A stretch of DNA of 64,000 nucleotides. Origin: DATFQI01 sp963816955. GTDB taxonomy: Bacteria > Actinomycetota > Thermoleophilia > Solirubrobacterales > Solirubrobacteraceae. Location: positions 62,001-126,000 of the forward strand of contig CAWFME010000006.1 of the NCBI GenBank assembly GCA_963816955.1. The letters run 5' to 3'. The translations under genes and the position numbers were made by a program. The notes under the pieces were generated by a model that saw only the letters and a list, made by a program, of their open reading frames with translations, had not been told where the DNA came from and searched no databases. Numbering within the stretch: position 1 is the stretch's first letter; each line of letters starts with the position of its first letter. Below, in pieces: positions 44,180 through 52,856 of the stretch.

Positions 44180-45553
44180 TCAGCGGAGCGACTCCTGGAG
44201 CTGCTCGACGGCCGACTGGGCCTTCCCGGCCGCCTCGCCGGGCGCGACGTCGCCGCGGATCGCCGCCGCGAGCGCGTCGGTGACCGGGTGGAGGTCGCTC
44301 ATGGCGCCGACCAGCGCGACCTGGTCCTGCTGGAAGCCCCAGCGCTGGAAGCTGCGCACGCCGTCGCCGAGCGACGCGATCGACTCCGTGGAGTAGAACC
44401 GGCTCAGCGGCGCCCGCCGGTCGACGCCGCTCTCGAGCTCGGCCCAGCCGCGCGCGTAGCGGTCGAAGTCCTCGCTGTCCCCCGCTCGGACGGGGTACTT
44501 GCCCTGCGGGGAGATCGCCAGCCAGCGCAGGTACCCGTCCGAGAGCATGAACCGGACGAACCGCCGCGCCGCCGGCGCCGCGCCGCGGCCGATGCCCCAG
44601 GTCGTGATCGTGCCGTACTGCGCGGGCGGCGCGCCGGCGGAGGCGAGCGGCCCGATCAGCCCGCTGTGCTTCGCCAGATACGCCGGATCGTCGCCGCATT
44701 GCGGGCAGGAGGGCACGGCCTCGTCGTTGAGGCCGGCCATGGCGTCGAGCAGGAACGGCGACCACAGGATCATCGCGGCCTTGCCCGCGAAGTACGTGTC
44801 GCGCGTGCTCTCCACGTCCTGCACGCCGCCGGGCGAGTACCTGCGGGCCAGCTCGACGTAGAGCGCGAAGGCCCGCCGGCACCTGGCCGAGGTGAGCGTC
44901 ACGTCGCCGCCCGCTTCCACGAGCTGACAGCCGGAAGCGAGCGCGACGTGCTCGAACGACTCCGCCGTGAACCCGTCGCCGCCCTTGGTCGCGAGCGTGA
45001 TCCCCGCCATGCCGGGGCGGGTCAGCCGCCGAGCGGCGGCACGCACGCGCTCGAGGGTGTCGGGGGCCTGCAGCCCGGCCCGGTCGAAGAGGTCCTTGCG
45101 GTAGATCAGCAGCTGCCCCCAGCCGTCGCTGGGCACCGCCGCCAGGCTGCCGCCGCTCGTGAGCAGGCCGAGCGCGCGGGCCGAGAACGTCTGCTCGCCG
45201 AGCTCGCTCACGACCTGCGTGGCGGCGCCGGTGTCGAGGATCCCACGGTCGGCGAAGGCGCGCGCGTCCTCGATCGAGCTCTGCATGACGTCGGGCAGCG
45301 AGTCGTCACGGTCCGCCGCCGCGGAGCGCTCTGGCAGCTCGCCGTCGCCGAGCGGGACGACCTCCACCTCGATGCCCGTGCGGCGGGTGAAGTCGGCCGC
45401 GTCGTCGCGCATCGCCCGGACGCGCTCGGGCTGGTTCTCCTGGATCCAGACGGTCAGCGACTCGCGCGTGTCGGGATCGCTGCCCTTCCCGTCCCCGCCG
45501 CCGCAGCCGGCGGCGAGCGCGAGCAGGACCAGCAGCGCGGCGGGCGCCCTCAT
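44180..45553 (-). CDS. Family 1 substrate-binding lipoprotein
   Basis: A 457-residue solute-binding protein of the ABC sugar class. The start MRAPAALLVLLALAAGCGGG gives a lipobox with the acylated Cys near residue 17. The body carries sugar-binding protein features: SLTVWIQENQPERVRAMRDDAADFTRRTGIEVEVV, LPDVMQSSIEDA, AVPSDGWGQLLIYRKDLFDRAG and FAGKAAMILWSPFLLDAM. It binds an unidentified oligosaccharide or similar. ATG 45553 overlaps the upstream binding protein by 4 nt. There is no ABC permease or ATPase gene beside it. Confidence 0.88.
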   Translation of the reverse strand: MRAPAALLVLLALAAGCGGGDGKGSDPDTRESLTVWIQENQPERVRAMRDDAADFTRRTGIEVEVVPLGDGELPERSAAADRDDSLPDVMQSSIEDARAFADRGILDTGAATQVVSELGEQTFSARALGLLTSGGSLAAVPSDGWGQLLIYRKDLFDRAGLQAPDTLERVRAAARRLTRPGMAGITLATKGGDGFTAESFEHVALASGCQLVEAGGDVTLTSARCRRAFALYVELARRYSPGGVQDVESTRDTYFAGKAAMILWSPFLLDAMAGLNDEAVPSCPQCGDDPAYLAKHSGLIGPLASAGAPPAQYGTITTWGIGRGAAPAARRFVRFMLSDGYLRWLAISPQGKYPVRAGDSEDFDRYARGWAELESGVDRRAPLSRFYSTESIASLGDGVRSFQRWGFQQDQVALVGAMSDLHPVTDALAAAIRGDVAPGEAAGKAQSAVEQLQESLR

Positions 45554-46542
45554 CGGATCCCCAAGAGGCTCAGGCGCTCGACCTGTGCGGCCTCGGCGCT
45601 CGTGATGAAGCTCGGCCCCGTCGGGACGACCTCGCCCTGCGCGGGGAACAGTCCGTAGCGCGCCCGCTCGGCGAGGAAGACGACGGGCAGGTAGCCCTGC
45701 AGGTAGGGCTGCTGGTCGACCGCGAACTCCATCCGCCCGGTGCGCACCGCGCGCAGCACCTTCGGCGTGTAATCGAACGTGCCGAGCGTGGCGCCGGCCG
45801 GCGCCACGTCGATCGCGATCTCGGCGCCGGTGTTGTTGAGCGTCAGCACCGCGTCCACGCCCGGCCGGCTGGCCGCCGCGCGGACCTGCTCGCGCGACGC
45901 GGCGAGATCCTGCGCGTCGATCCCGAGCACCCGCGAGGACCCGCCGGCCTGCCGCATGGCGCGCGCGAATCCCGCGCAGCGACGGTCGAGCCCGACGTTG
46001 CCGACCTCCTGATTGACGCACAGGGCGTCCTGCGCGCCCGCCGCCGCGAGCCGCCTGCCGGCCGCGTAGCCCGCCCGCTCCTCGGGCTGGCCGACGTGCG
46101 CGAGCACGCCGATCCGGAACGCGAGGTCGCTGCCTGAGTTGATCGAGACGACCGGGATGCCGGCGCGCACCGCTCGGCGAATCGGGCCCTCGAGCTTCTC
46201 GCTCGGTATCGAGACCACGATGCCGTCGGGGCTTGCGGCGACCGCGTCGTCGATCAGCGCGCCCATCGTGCGGACGTCGTAGACGTCGGGCGAGCGGTAG
46301 GTGACCTGCGCGTCGGTCTGGCGGCTGGCCGCGTCGACGCCGTTGCGCACGATCGTCCAGAACGCGCTCGAGGCCTGACCGTGGGTGACGACCCAGATGC
46401 TCACGCGCCCGGCGTCGCGGTCCGTGCGCTCGGCCTGCGGGGTCCGGTCGCCGACGACCACGTCGGGCTCGCGGACCTGCCGCGTGTCGCCGCAGCCCGC
46501 GACGAGCGCGAGCGCCAGCAGACACGCGGCGAGTCGCGTCAC
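45550..46542 (-). CDS. Periplasmic sugar-type binding lipoprotein (LacI/RbsB-like)
   Basis: A 330-residue binding protein with a lipobox ALVAGCGDT near residue 17 from GTG 46542. The two lobes follow the RbsB/peripla-BP pattern: VSIWVVTHGQASSAFWTIVRNGVDAASRQTDAQVTY ... IDDAVAASPDGIVVSIPSEKL ... GIPVVSINSGSD ... GVDAVLTLNNTGAEIAIDVAP ... FAVDQQPYLQGYLPVVFL. Such proteins bind ribose, galactose or autoinducer sugars. Start and stop overlap both neighbours by 4 nt, so it is translated with the histidine kinase upstream and the second binding lipoprotein downstream. Confidence 0.9.
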   Translation of the reverse strand: MTRLAACLLALALVAGCGDTRQVREPDVVVGDRTPQAERTDRDAGRVSIWVVTHGQASSAFWTIVRNGVDAASRQTDAQVTYRSPDVYDVRTMGALIDDAVAASPDGIVVSIPSEKLEGPIRRAVRAGIPVVSINSGSDLAFRIGVLAHVGQPEERAGYAAGRRLAAAGAQDALCVNQEVGNVGLDRRCAGFARAMRQAGGSSRVLGIDAQDLAASREQVRAAASRPGVDAVLTLNNTGAEIAIDVAPAGATLGTFDYTPKVLRAVRTGRMEFAVDQQPYLQGYLPVVFLAERARYGLFPAQGEVVPTGPSFITSAEAAQVERLSLLGIR

Positions 46543-48068
46543 GTCGGGATCACCGCCCGCAGCGTCGTGCCCAGGCCGGCCGGGCTGTGGATCGCCAGCT
46601 TGCCGTCGAGCGCCGCGAGCCGGTCCTGCAGCCCGCGCAGGCCGGTGCCGCCCTCGATGTCCGCGCCGCCGACGCCGTCGTCGGAGACGACCACTTCCAC
46701 GCCCCCGCCGGTGCGGCGGATCTTCACGCGCGCCTCGTGCGCCCTGGCGTAGCGGGCGACGTTGGTCAGCGCCTCCGCGGTGACGAAGTAGGCGGCGGCC
46801 TCGATCTGCGGGGCGGGGCGCTCTTCGAGCTCCACGTCGACCTCGACCGGCAGCGGGACGCGGTCGGCGAGCCCCTGCACGGCCGGGCCGAGCCCACGGT
46901 CGGTCAGGATCGCGGGGTGGATGCCGCGCGCGAGCTCGCGCAGCTCGGCGAGCGCGACCGCGAGCTTGTCGCTGATCTCCTCGACCATCGGGACGACGTC
47001 GGTGCTCTTCAGGCGCGCGCGCAGCAGCCGCAGGTCGAGCGCGAGCGACACGAGCTGCTGCTGGGCGCCGTCGTGCAGGTCGCGCTCGAGCCGCCGGCGC
47101 GCGGCGTCCGCGGCCTCGACGATGCGGGCGCGCGAGATCCGCAGCTCCTCGACGCGGGCGCGCAGGTCGGCCTTCAGCCGCTCGTTGTCGAGCGCGAGCG
47201 CCGCGGCGGCCGCCGCGGCGTTGACCAGCTCGGGCGTCGTGTCGAGCTCCGCGTCGTGGATGATCGCCGCGACCCGGCGGCCGTCGTGCTCGACCGCCGT
47301 CCACGTGCGCCCGGAGCCGGGGTCGGGGAGCCGGACCTGGCGCCCGAGCTCGTCCACGAACACCTCGCGGTCGGGCAGCCAATAGGCGATCGAGAGCGTG
47401 CGGTCGCCGACGCGCTCGGCCAGCAGCTCGCGCACCGGCCCCTCCTGGCCGCGACGCCCGAGCACCGCGCGGGTGTAGGCGCGCACGGCCAGGCGCAGGC
47501 CGCCGAGGATCGCGATCGTCACGACCGCCGAGGCGACCGCGAGCAGGAGCAGCAGCACGCCGGCGGGCGCGGTCAGCGCGAGCGGGCCGAGGTAGTCGTA
47601 CTCGCCGAGGCCGAACAGCGCCGAGACGCCCAGGATCGCCAGCTCGACGGTGAACGCGATCGGCGCCAGCGCCGCCGCCAGGAGCACCGCGCCGACCGGC
47701 AGGTCGAGGGCGACGAGACCGACCACCGACAGCCGCCGCCGGTCCGAGAGGCTGTGCAGCGAGCGCCGCCACAGCGTCTCGCCGCGGCGCTCGGGCGTCG
47801 GCAGCGGCGGCAGGTGCGCGCCCAGCAGCTTGTTGGCCTGGCGGCGGTGCGTCTCCGCCAGCGCCTGGCAGGCGGCCAGCGCGGCGATCACCAGCGGCAG
47901 GCCGATCCAGACGACGCTCAGCACCATGCCGAGCACGAGCGCGGCGATCACGAGCGCGCCGGCCAGGCCGACGGCGAGCGTCCCCGCGACTGCGGCGAAG
48001 CCCTCGCCCGCGACCTCGATCCGGCGCCGCAGGAGCAGGCGCGGCGGCTCGACGGCGGCGATCGTCAT
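46539..48068 (-). CDS. Membrane sensor histidine kinase with NarL-type (HisKA_3) core
   Basis: A 509-residue kinase. Several hydrophobic spans in the first 210 residues (VAGTLAVGLAGALVIAALVLGMVLSVVWIG; LVALDLPVGAVLLAAALAPIAF; PAGVLLLLLAVASAVVTIAILGGL) fit the putative sensor domain of actinobacterial kinases. The core is RRRLERDLHDGAQQQLVSLALDLRLL with the phospho-His in the HDGAQQ box, then VTAEALTNVARYARAHEAR and SDDGVGGADIEGGTGLRGLQDRL. A partner LuxR-type regulator is expected, but none lies next to it. It overlaps genes on both sides by 4 nt. Confidence 0.9.
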   Translation of the reverse strand: MTIAAVEPPRLLLRRRIEVAGEGFAAVAGTLAVGLAGALVIAALVLGMVLSVVWIGLPLVIAALAACQALAETHRRQANKLLGAHLPPLPTPERRGETLWRRSLHSLSDRRRLSVVGLVALDLPVGAVLLAAALAPIAFTVELAILGVSALFGLGEYDYLGPLALTAPAGVLLLLLAVASAVVTIAILGGLRLAVRAYTRAVLGRRGQEGPVRELLAERVGDRTLSIAYWLPDREVFVDELGRQVRLPDPGSGRTWTAVEHDGRRVAAIIHDAELDTTPELVNAAAAAAALALDNERLKADLRARVEELRISRARIVEAADAARRRLERDLHDGAQQQLVSLALDLRLLRARLKSTDVVPMVEEISDKLAVALAELRELARGIHPAILTDRGLGPAVQGLADRVPLPVEVDVELEERPAPQIEAAAYFVTAEALTNVARYARAHEARVKIRRTGGGVEVVVSDDGVGGADIEGGTGLRGLQDRLAALDGKLAIHSPAGLGTTLRAVIPT

Positions 48069-48814
48069 CCGCTGGCCTCCACGGCCACGTCGCCGGAGCT
48101 CGAGAGCACCTGGATCTGGAACGGCGCGTCCTCCGCGACGGTCACGCCGCGGACGCTGCGGTCGCCGTCGTCGGTCTCCGCGTCGACCTGGTAGCGGCCG
48201 GCGGGCACGACCGCGCGCACGTCGCCGGTCCGTGAGCGCAGCTCGAGCCGCTCCAGCGCGCAGGAGGCGCCCGCGGCGACGCCGCCGGACTGGGAGCGGG
48301 CGCGCAGCGCGAAGCCGCAGAAGCCGGAGACGGCGATGTCGCCGCTGCTGGTGTCGACCGAGGCCGAGCCGCGGTAGCCGGTGAAGCGCACGTCGCCGGA
48401 GGTCGTGCGGACCGTGACCCGCACGTTGTCGGGCACGGTCACGCGGTAGCGGGAGGAGCAGACGTGCAGCATCGCGCTGCGCGGGCAGCGCGAGGAGATC
48501 GTCAGCTCGCCGCCGGAGGCCGACCGGCGGCTCTCCGCGCGGCGCCCGAACGCGAACTCGTCCGTGCGCCGGACCTCGACCGCCGGGCGGTCGCCGCCGC
48601 CGGCGATCTCCACGTCCGCCGCCCCGAGGTCGAGCGTGATCCCGTCCACCGAGCCGCGCACCGCGTAGGACGCGACGCTGGTCTCGGCCGACACGAGCCA
48701 CCACACCACGAGCGTCAGCGCGCTGCCCGCGACCAGGCAGCCGCAGACGGTCACCAGCCAGCCCCAGGCGGAAGGCCGGCGGCGCGACTGAGAGAACTCG
48801 GACGGCCTTGCCAC
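48065..48814 (-). CDS. Membrane-anchored DUF4097 beta-repeat protein
   Basis: About 249 residues from GTG 48814. One hydrophobic span near 18-40 (WGWLVTVCGCLVAGSALTLVVWWLV) is followed by the DUF4097 repeat type (VRVTVRTTSGDVRFTGYRGSASVDTSSGDIAVSGFCGFALRARSQSGGV), with SGD motifs repeated as in these right-handed beta-solenoid proteins. Seven cysteines occur. It overlaps the histidine kinase start by 4 nt, so it is the first gene of this operon and may be the extracellular sensing partner of the kinase. The frame is open far upstream, but that part is unlikely to be translated. Confidence 0.8.
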   Translation of the reverse strand: MARPSEFSQSRRRPSAWGWLVTVCGCLVAGSALTLVVWWLVSAETSVASYAVRGSVDGITLDLGAADVEIAGGGDRPAVEVRRTDEFAFGRRAESRRSASGGELTISSRCPRSAMLHVCSSRYRVTVPDNVRVTVRTTSGDVRFTGYRGSASVDTSSGDIAVSGFCGFALRARSQSGGVAAGASCALERLELRSRTGDVRAVVPAGRYQVDAETDDGDRSVRGVTVAEDAPFQIQVLSSSGDVAVEASG

Positions 48815-48877
48815 ACCGGTACCCAACCAGGGTTCCGCCGCGCCGCGCAAGATCGAGCGTTCTGGTACGAGCCAGGG

Positions 48878-49951
48878 GTGCCTTCGTTGCAGCTCGCCCG
48901 CCGCCGCCTGCGGGGTCGCATGTGGCCGATCCTCCAGACCGCCGCCGCGGCGGTCGCCGCGTGGTACCTGGCGCTGGCCGTGCTCGGGGGCGACCGGCCG
49001 CTGTTCGCCCCGATCGCGGCGGTGATCGCGCTCGGCGCCACCGTCGGCCAGCGCGGCCAGCGAGCGGTCGAGCTGGTCGCGGGTGTGGTGCTCGGGATCC
49101 TGGTGGCGGACCTGATCGTGGCCGCGATCGGGACCGGCCCGTGGCAGGCCGGCGTGATGGTCGTGCTCGCGATGGGGGCGGCCGTGGCGATGGGCGGCCG
49201 CGAGCTGCTCGTCTCGGAGGCTGCGGTGTCGGCGATCCTGATCGCGACGCTGCCCGGCGGGGGCGCCGGCTTCCCGCCCGACCGCTTCCTGGAGGCGATC
49301 ATCGGCGGCGGCGTGGCGCTTGCGGCCAGCGTGCTGCTGTTCCCGCCCGACCCCGCGCTGCTCGTCGGGCGGGCGCTCAACCGGCTGTTCGCCGACCTCG
49401 GGCGCGCGCTGGGCGACGTCGCGCAGGCGCTCGAACAGGGCGACGCCGAGGCGGCGGAGCGCGCGCAGGAGCGGGGCCAGGAGCTCGCTGGGCACCTGCT
49501 CGAGGTGCGGCGCGAGCTGCTCGAGCTGCGCGAGACCGCGCGCTTCTCGGTGCAGCGGCGCGGCGCCCGCGGGATGCTCGCGCGGATCGACCGCTCGCTC
49601 GGCGCCGTCGACTACGCGACCCGCGACGCGGGCGTGCTGATCCGCAACGCGCTGCGCTTCCTGCGCGCGGGCGCGATCGCGCCGCCGGCGCTGCCCGAGG
49701 CGGTCGCGGCGCTCGCCGACGCGGTCTGGGAGCTGGCCGCCGCCTACGACGACGATCGCCGCGTCGGGCGGGTGCGCGAGCTCGCGCTCGGGGCGGCCGG
49801 CCACGCGTCGGGGCTGGCCGAGGAGGCCCGCGACCTGCGGCTCGCGGAGGTCGTCGCGCCCGTGCGCTCGGTCGCCGTCGACCTCGTCCGGGCGGCCGAC
49901 GGGGTGAGCGGGGCAGAAGAAGCGCCCCGCACGGACGAGCTGCTCACGTAG
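48878..49951 (+). CDS. FUSC-family membrane protein
   Basis: A 357-residue protein from GTG 48878. Four to five hydrophobic spans occupy the first 150 residues (ILQTAAAAVAAWYLALAVLG; LFAPIAAVIALGATVG; AVELVAGVVLGILVADLIVAAIG; GVMVVLAMGAAVAMGG; AVSAILIATLPGGGAGF), followed by a long soluble helical region. This is the FUSC/ArAE pattern, linked in other bacteria to efflux or aromatic-acid tolerance. It precedes the GCS2 ligase gene by 11 nt and is divergent from the DUF4097 operon. Confidence 0.82.
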   Translation: MPSLQLARRRLRGRMWPILQTAAAAVAAWYLALAVLGGDRPLFAPIAAVIALGATVGQRGQRAVELVAGVVLGILVADLIVAAIGTGPWQAGVMVVLAMGAAVAMGGRELLVSEAAVSAILIATLPGGGAGFPPDRFLEAIIGGGVALAASVLLFPPDPALLVGRALNRLFADLGRALGDVAQALEQGDAEAAERAQERGQELAGHLLEVRRELLELRETARFSVQRRGARGMLARIDRSLGAVDYATRDAGVLIRNALRFLRAGAIAPPALPEAVAALADAVWELAAAYDDDRRVGRVRELALGAAGHASGLAEEARDLRLAEVVAPVRSVAVDLVRAADGVSGAEEAPRTDELLT

Positions 49952-49962
49952 TCTTCCGCTCG

Positions 49963-51441
49963 ATGGGCGACGAGGTCGCTGCGACCGTCTTCAGCCGGGA
50001 GGATCGCCAGCGCTACCGGGCGAAGGTCAAGCGCTGCCTCGACGTCTTCGCGCGCATGCTCTCGGAGTCGCGCTTCGAGGCGACGCGCGGGTCGATCGGC
50101 CTGGAGATCGAGCTCAACCTCACCGACGAGGCGGGCGATCCGGCGCTCGTCAACGCGAAGGTGCTCGAGGCGATCGCCGACGCGGACTTCCAGACGGAGC
50201 TCGCGCAGTTCAACGTCGAGATCAACGTCGCGCCGCGCTCGCTGTCGGGCGCCGTGCTCTCCGACCTCGAGCGCGACGTCCGCGTCAGCCTCAACCACGC
50301 CGAGGAGAAGGCCCGCAGCGTCGGCGCGCACATGGTGATGATGGGGATCCTGCCGACGGTCACCGACCGCCACCTCAACGCGGAGTCCTTCAGCGCCAAC
50401 CCGCGCTACGAGATGCTCAACGAGCAGATCTTCGCGGCGCGCGGGGAGGACCTCGACATCCGCATCGCGGGCGTGGAGCGGCTGTCGACGTTCGCCGACA
50501 CGATCACGCCCGAGGCGGCCTGCACGAGCGTGCAGCTGCACCTGCTCGTCGAGCCGTCGCAGTTCGGCATGCACTGGAACGCCGCCCAGGCGATCGCGGG
50601 CGTGCAGCTCTCGCTGGCCGCCAACGCGCCGTTCTTCTTCGGCAAGGAGCTGTGGCGGGAGACGCGCATCCCGCTCTTCGAGCAGGCCACGGACACCCGC
50701 TCGGAGGAGCTGCGCGCCCAGGGCGTGCGCCCGCGCGTGTGGTTCGGCGAGGGCTGGATCACGTCGATCTTCGACCTCTTCGAGGAGAACGTCCGCTTCT
50801 TCCCGGCGCTCCTGCCCGTGTGCGAGGAGGAGGACCCGGTCGAGGTGCTCGCGGCCGGCGACATCCCGCGCCTGCAGGAGCTGCGCCTGCACAACGGGAC
50901 GATCTACCGCTGGAACCGGCCGGTCTACGACGTCGTCCGCGGGCGCCCGCACCTGCGCGTGGAGAACCGCGTGCTGCCGGCCGGCCCGACGGTCGTCGAC
51001 ATCCTGGCCAACGCCGCCTTCTACTACGGCCTGCTGTACACGCTGACCCACCAGGACCGGCCGATCTGGACGCAGATGTCCTTCCCCACCGCCGAGGAGA
51101 ACTTCCACAACGGCGCCCGCGACGGCATCGACGCCAACGTCTTCTGGCCCGGCGTCGGCGAGGTGCCGGTCACGGAGCTCGTGCTGCGGCGGCTGCTGCC
51201 GATGGCGCACGAGGGGCTGGCGGCGTGGGGCGTGGAGCAGGCCGACCGCGACCGGCTGCTCGGCATCATCGAGCAGCGCTGCCTGAACGGCGTCAACGGC
51301 GCCTCCTGGCAGGCCGCGACGTTCCACAAGCTCTACGAGGACGACCGGCTCGACCGGACGGACGCGCTGCGCGAGATGACGGTCCGCTACCGCGATCTGA
51401 TGCACTCCAACGAGCCGGTCCACTCCTGGCCCGTCGGCTAG
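49963..51441 (+). CDS. Glutamate-cysteine ligase family (GCS2) protein
   Basis: A 492-residue ATP-grasp-like carboxylate-amine ligase. RGSIGLEIELNLTDEAG (about 46-62) and QFNVEINVAPRSLSG are the GCS2 signatures for Mg-ATP and glutamate. TSVQLHLLVEPSQFGMHWNAAQAIAGVQLSLAANAPFFFGKELWRETRIPLFEQ follows, and PTVVDILANAAFYYGLLYTL lies in the second half. Members make gamma-glutamylcysteine or related dipeptides; the exact product is unknown in actinobacteria that make mycothiol. ATG 49963 follows FUSC closely. The stop overlaps the kinase stop by 4 nt, convergent. Confidence 0.88.
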   Translation: MGDEVAATVFSREDRQRYRAKVKRCLDVFARMLSESRFEATRGSIGLEIELNLTDEAGDPALVNAKVLEAIADADFQTELAQFNVEINVAPRSLSGAVLSDLERDVRVSLNHAEEKARSVGAHMVMMGILPTVTDRHLNAESFSANPRYEMLNEQIFAARGEDLDIRIAGVERLSTFADTITPEAACTSVQLHLLVEPSQFGMHWNAAQAIAGVQLSLAANAPFFFGKELWRETRIPLFEQATDTRSEELRAQGVRPRVWFGEGWITSIFDLFEENVRFFPALLPVCEEEDPVEVLAAGDIPRLQELRLHNGTIYRWNRPVYDVVRGRPHLRVENRVLPAGPTVVDILANAAFYYGLLYTLTHQDRPIWTQMSFPTAEENFHNGARDGIDANVFWPGVGEVPVTELVLRRLLPMAHEGLAAWGVEQADRDRLLGIIEQRCLNGVNGASWQAATFHKLYEDDRLDRTDALREMTVRYRDLMHSNEPVHSWPVG

Positions 51442-52328
51442 GCCCAGCGGCTCCCCTTCTTCGCGAGCTTCATCCGCTTCGGCAGCTCCGCCACGACGGG
51501 CTCCAGCCGCGCGACGACGTCCGTCGCGACCGGGCGCTCCTCCGGCTCGGGCGCGAGCATGCCGCCGATGAGCGCGGCGACCTCGTCCGGGAGCCAGGCC
51601 GGGAGCGGCTCGGGCTCGCGGTGCAGCTGCGGGAAGCGCACCTGCGGATCCTCGCTCTCGCGCGCGCCCTTGGGCCGCGGGAACGGCCGCCGGCCGGAGA
51701 GCGCATGGTGCAGCGTCGCGCCGAGGCCCCAGACGTCGGCGGGCGGCCCGATCCGGCCGGGTATGGCCTCCGGGGCGCACTGCTCCGGCGCCATGTATGC
51801 GTCCGTGCCGACGATGCCCGTCAGCCGCGCCGCGCGGCCTTGGCTGCGGGCGATCGAGAGGTCGATCAAGCGCGGCGGGGCGCCCATGATGATGTTGTCG
51901 GGCTTCACGTCGAGGTGGACGTAGCCGCGGCCGGCGATGAAGTGCAGCGCGCCCGCGACGTGGATCGCCAGCGGCAGCAGCTGCTCGAGCGCGAGCGGGC
52001 CGTGGCGGGCCAGCAGGTCGTGCAGGCTCGGCCCCTCGACGTGCTCGATCAGCAGGTGCGGGCGCGGCGGCTCGGGCTCGACCTCGTAGCCGCGCACGAT
52101 CATCGGGTGGCCGAGCGCCGCGAGCGCGTCGCCCTCGCGGCGCAGGTCCTTGACCGCGCGGGCGTCGCCGACCCGGTCGGGCCGGACGGCCTTGGCCACC
52201 ATCAGCGCGTGGTAGCCCTCGTCCCAGACGAGGAAGACCTCGTAGGCGCTGCCGCCGCCGAGCGCCCGGACGACCTGGCGCCCTGGGGCGAGCAGGTCGC
52301 CCTGCTCGAGCCCCCAGGTCGCCTTCAT
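51438..52328 (-). CDS. Soluble Ser/Thr protein kinase with variant catalytic loop
   Basis: A 296-residue kinase domain with no membrane span. The nucleotide loop is ALGGGSAYEVFLVWD, the ATP Lys is in MVAKAVRP, and the catalytic loop reads VHLDVKPDN with HLD in place of HRD, while LIDLSIAR replaces DFG; both Asp residues remain, so it may be active but is unusual. GTDAYMAPEQC closes the activation segment. The start ATG 52328 sits right after a TAAGGGGACAGG repeat, whose G-rich half could act as ribosome site. The secreted Asp-rich gene lies just upstream. Confidence 0.85.
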   Translation of the reverse strand: MKATWGLEQGDLLAPGRQVVRALGGGSAYEVFLVWDEGYHALMVAKAVRPDRVGDARAVKDLRREGDALAALGHPMIVRGYEVEPEPPRPHLLIEHVEGPSLHDLLARHGPLALEQLLPLAIHVAGALHFIAGRGYVHLDVKPDNIIMGAPPRLIDLSIARSQGRAARLTGIVGTDAYMAPEQCAPEAIPGRIGPPADVWGLGATLHHALSGRRPFPRPKGARESEDPQVRFPQLHREPEPLPAWLPDEVAALIGGMLAPEPEERPVATDVVARLEPVVAELPKRMKLAKKGSRWA

Positions 52329-52329
52329 G

Positions 52330-52346
52330 AAGGGCCTGTCCCCTTA
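52330..52346 (-). repeat. Hairpin repeat copy 3, between a stop and a start codon
   Basis: On the minus strand TAAGGGGACAGGCCCTT is followed by C and the kinase ATG. The TAA is the stop of the upstream secreted gene (52344-52346). Thus the whole 17-nt element fills the gap between two genes. Confidence 0.88.
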
Positions 52347-52799
52347 GGAACCGGTGGTCGTGCGGGTGTCGGTCGTCCCGCGGGTGCTGGCGGTCGTCGT
52401 GCGCGTCTGCGTGGTGCCGGCGCTGTTGGACGTCGTGGAGTTCGAGTCGTCGCCGCCGCCGCCCGCGGTCGTCGCGTTGCGGCCCGTGCCGTCGCCGGTC
52501 CGCTCCGTGCCCTTGGAGCCGGTGCCGCTGCGGGTGTCGTCGCCGGTGGTCGTGTCGTCGTCGTCATCGTCGTCGTCCCCGTCGTGGCCGGGGCCGCTCT
52601 TGGAGACCGTCGCGACGGGCGCGCCCTGGTCGGCGCCGAGCGCGGCGCTCGCCCACGCCGTCGGCGCGGCGATGAGGATCAGTGTCGCGCACAGCACGGC
52701 GAACAGCAGCCGCGGCAGCGACCGCTGGTCGGCGGAGACGGCGGCGCCCTCGGCGCCGAGGTGGATGTGCGCGCGTGCGCCGGGTGGGAGCTGGTTCAT
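52344..52799 (-). CDS. Exported low-complexity Asp/Thr/Gly-rich protein
   Basis: A 151-residue protein from ATG 52799 with a perfect ribosome site AGGAGGT 4 nt upstream. MNQLPPGARAHIHLG is followed by a hydrophobic core (LPRLLFAVLCATLILIAAPTAWA) that fits a signal peptide or membrane anchor, then a tail of low complexity: eight consecutive Asp (a GTC/ATC trinucleotide tract at 52554-52577 on the plus strand), then Thr, Gly and Ser. It might be a cell-surface or calcium-binding protein. No family recognised. The stop TAA starts the hairpin repeat. Confidence 0.72.
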   Translation of the reverse strand: MNQLPPGARAHIHLGAEGAAVSADQRSLPRLLFAVLCATLILIAAPTAWASAALGADQGAPVATVSKSGPGHDGDDDDDDDDTTTGDDTRSGTGSKGTERTGDGTGRNATTAGGGGDDSNSTTSNSAGTTQTRTTTASTRGTTDTRTTTGS

Positions 52800-52856
52800 G
52801 CGGACCTCCTGATCGGCTGGCCTGTCACTCACGAGACACCGCGAAGGCACCGTGCG

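Noticed and set aside
52554..52577. A trinucleotide run as a separate repeat element
   Set aside because: It simply encodes eight Asp residues in the secreted protein and is too short to be called a microsatellite of its own.
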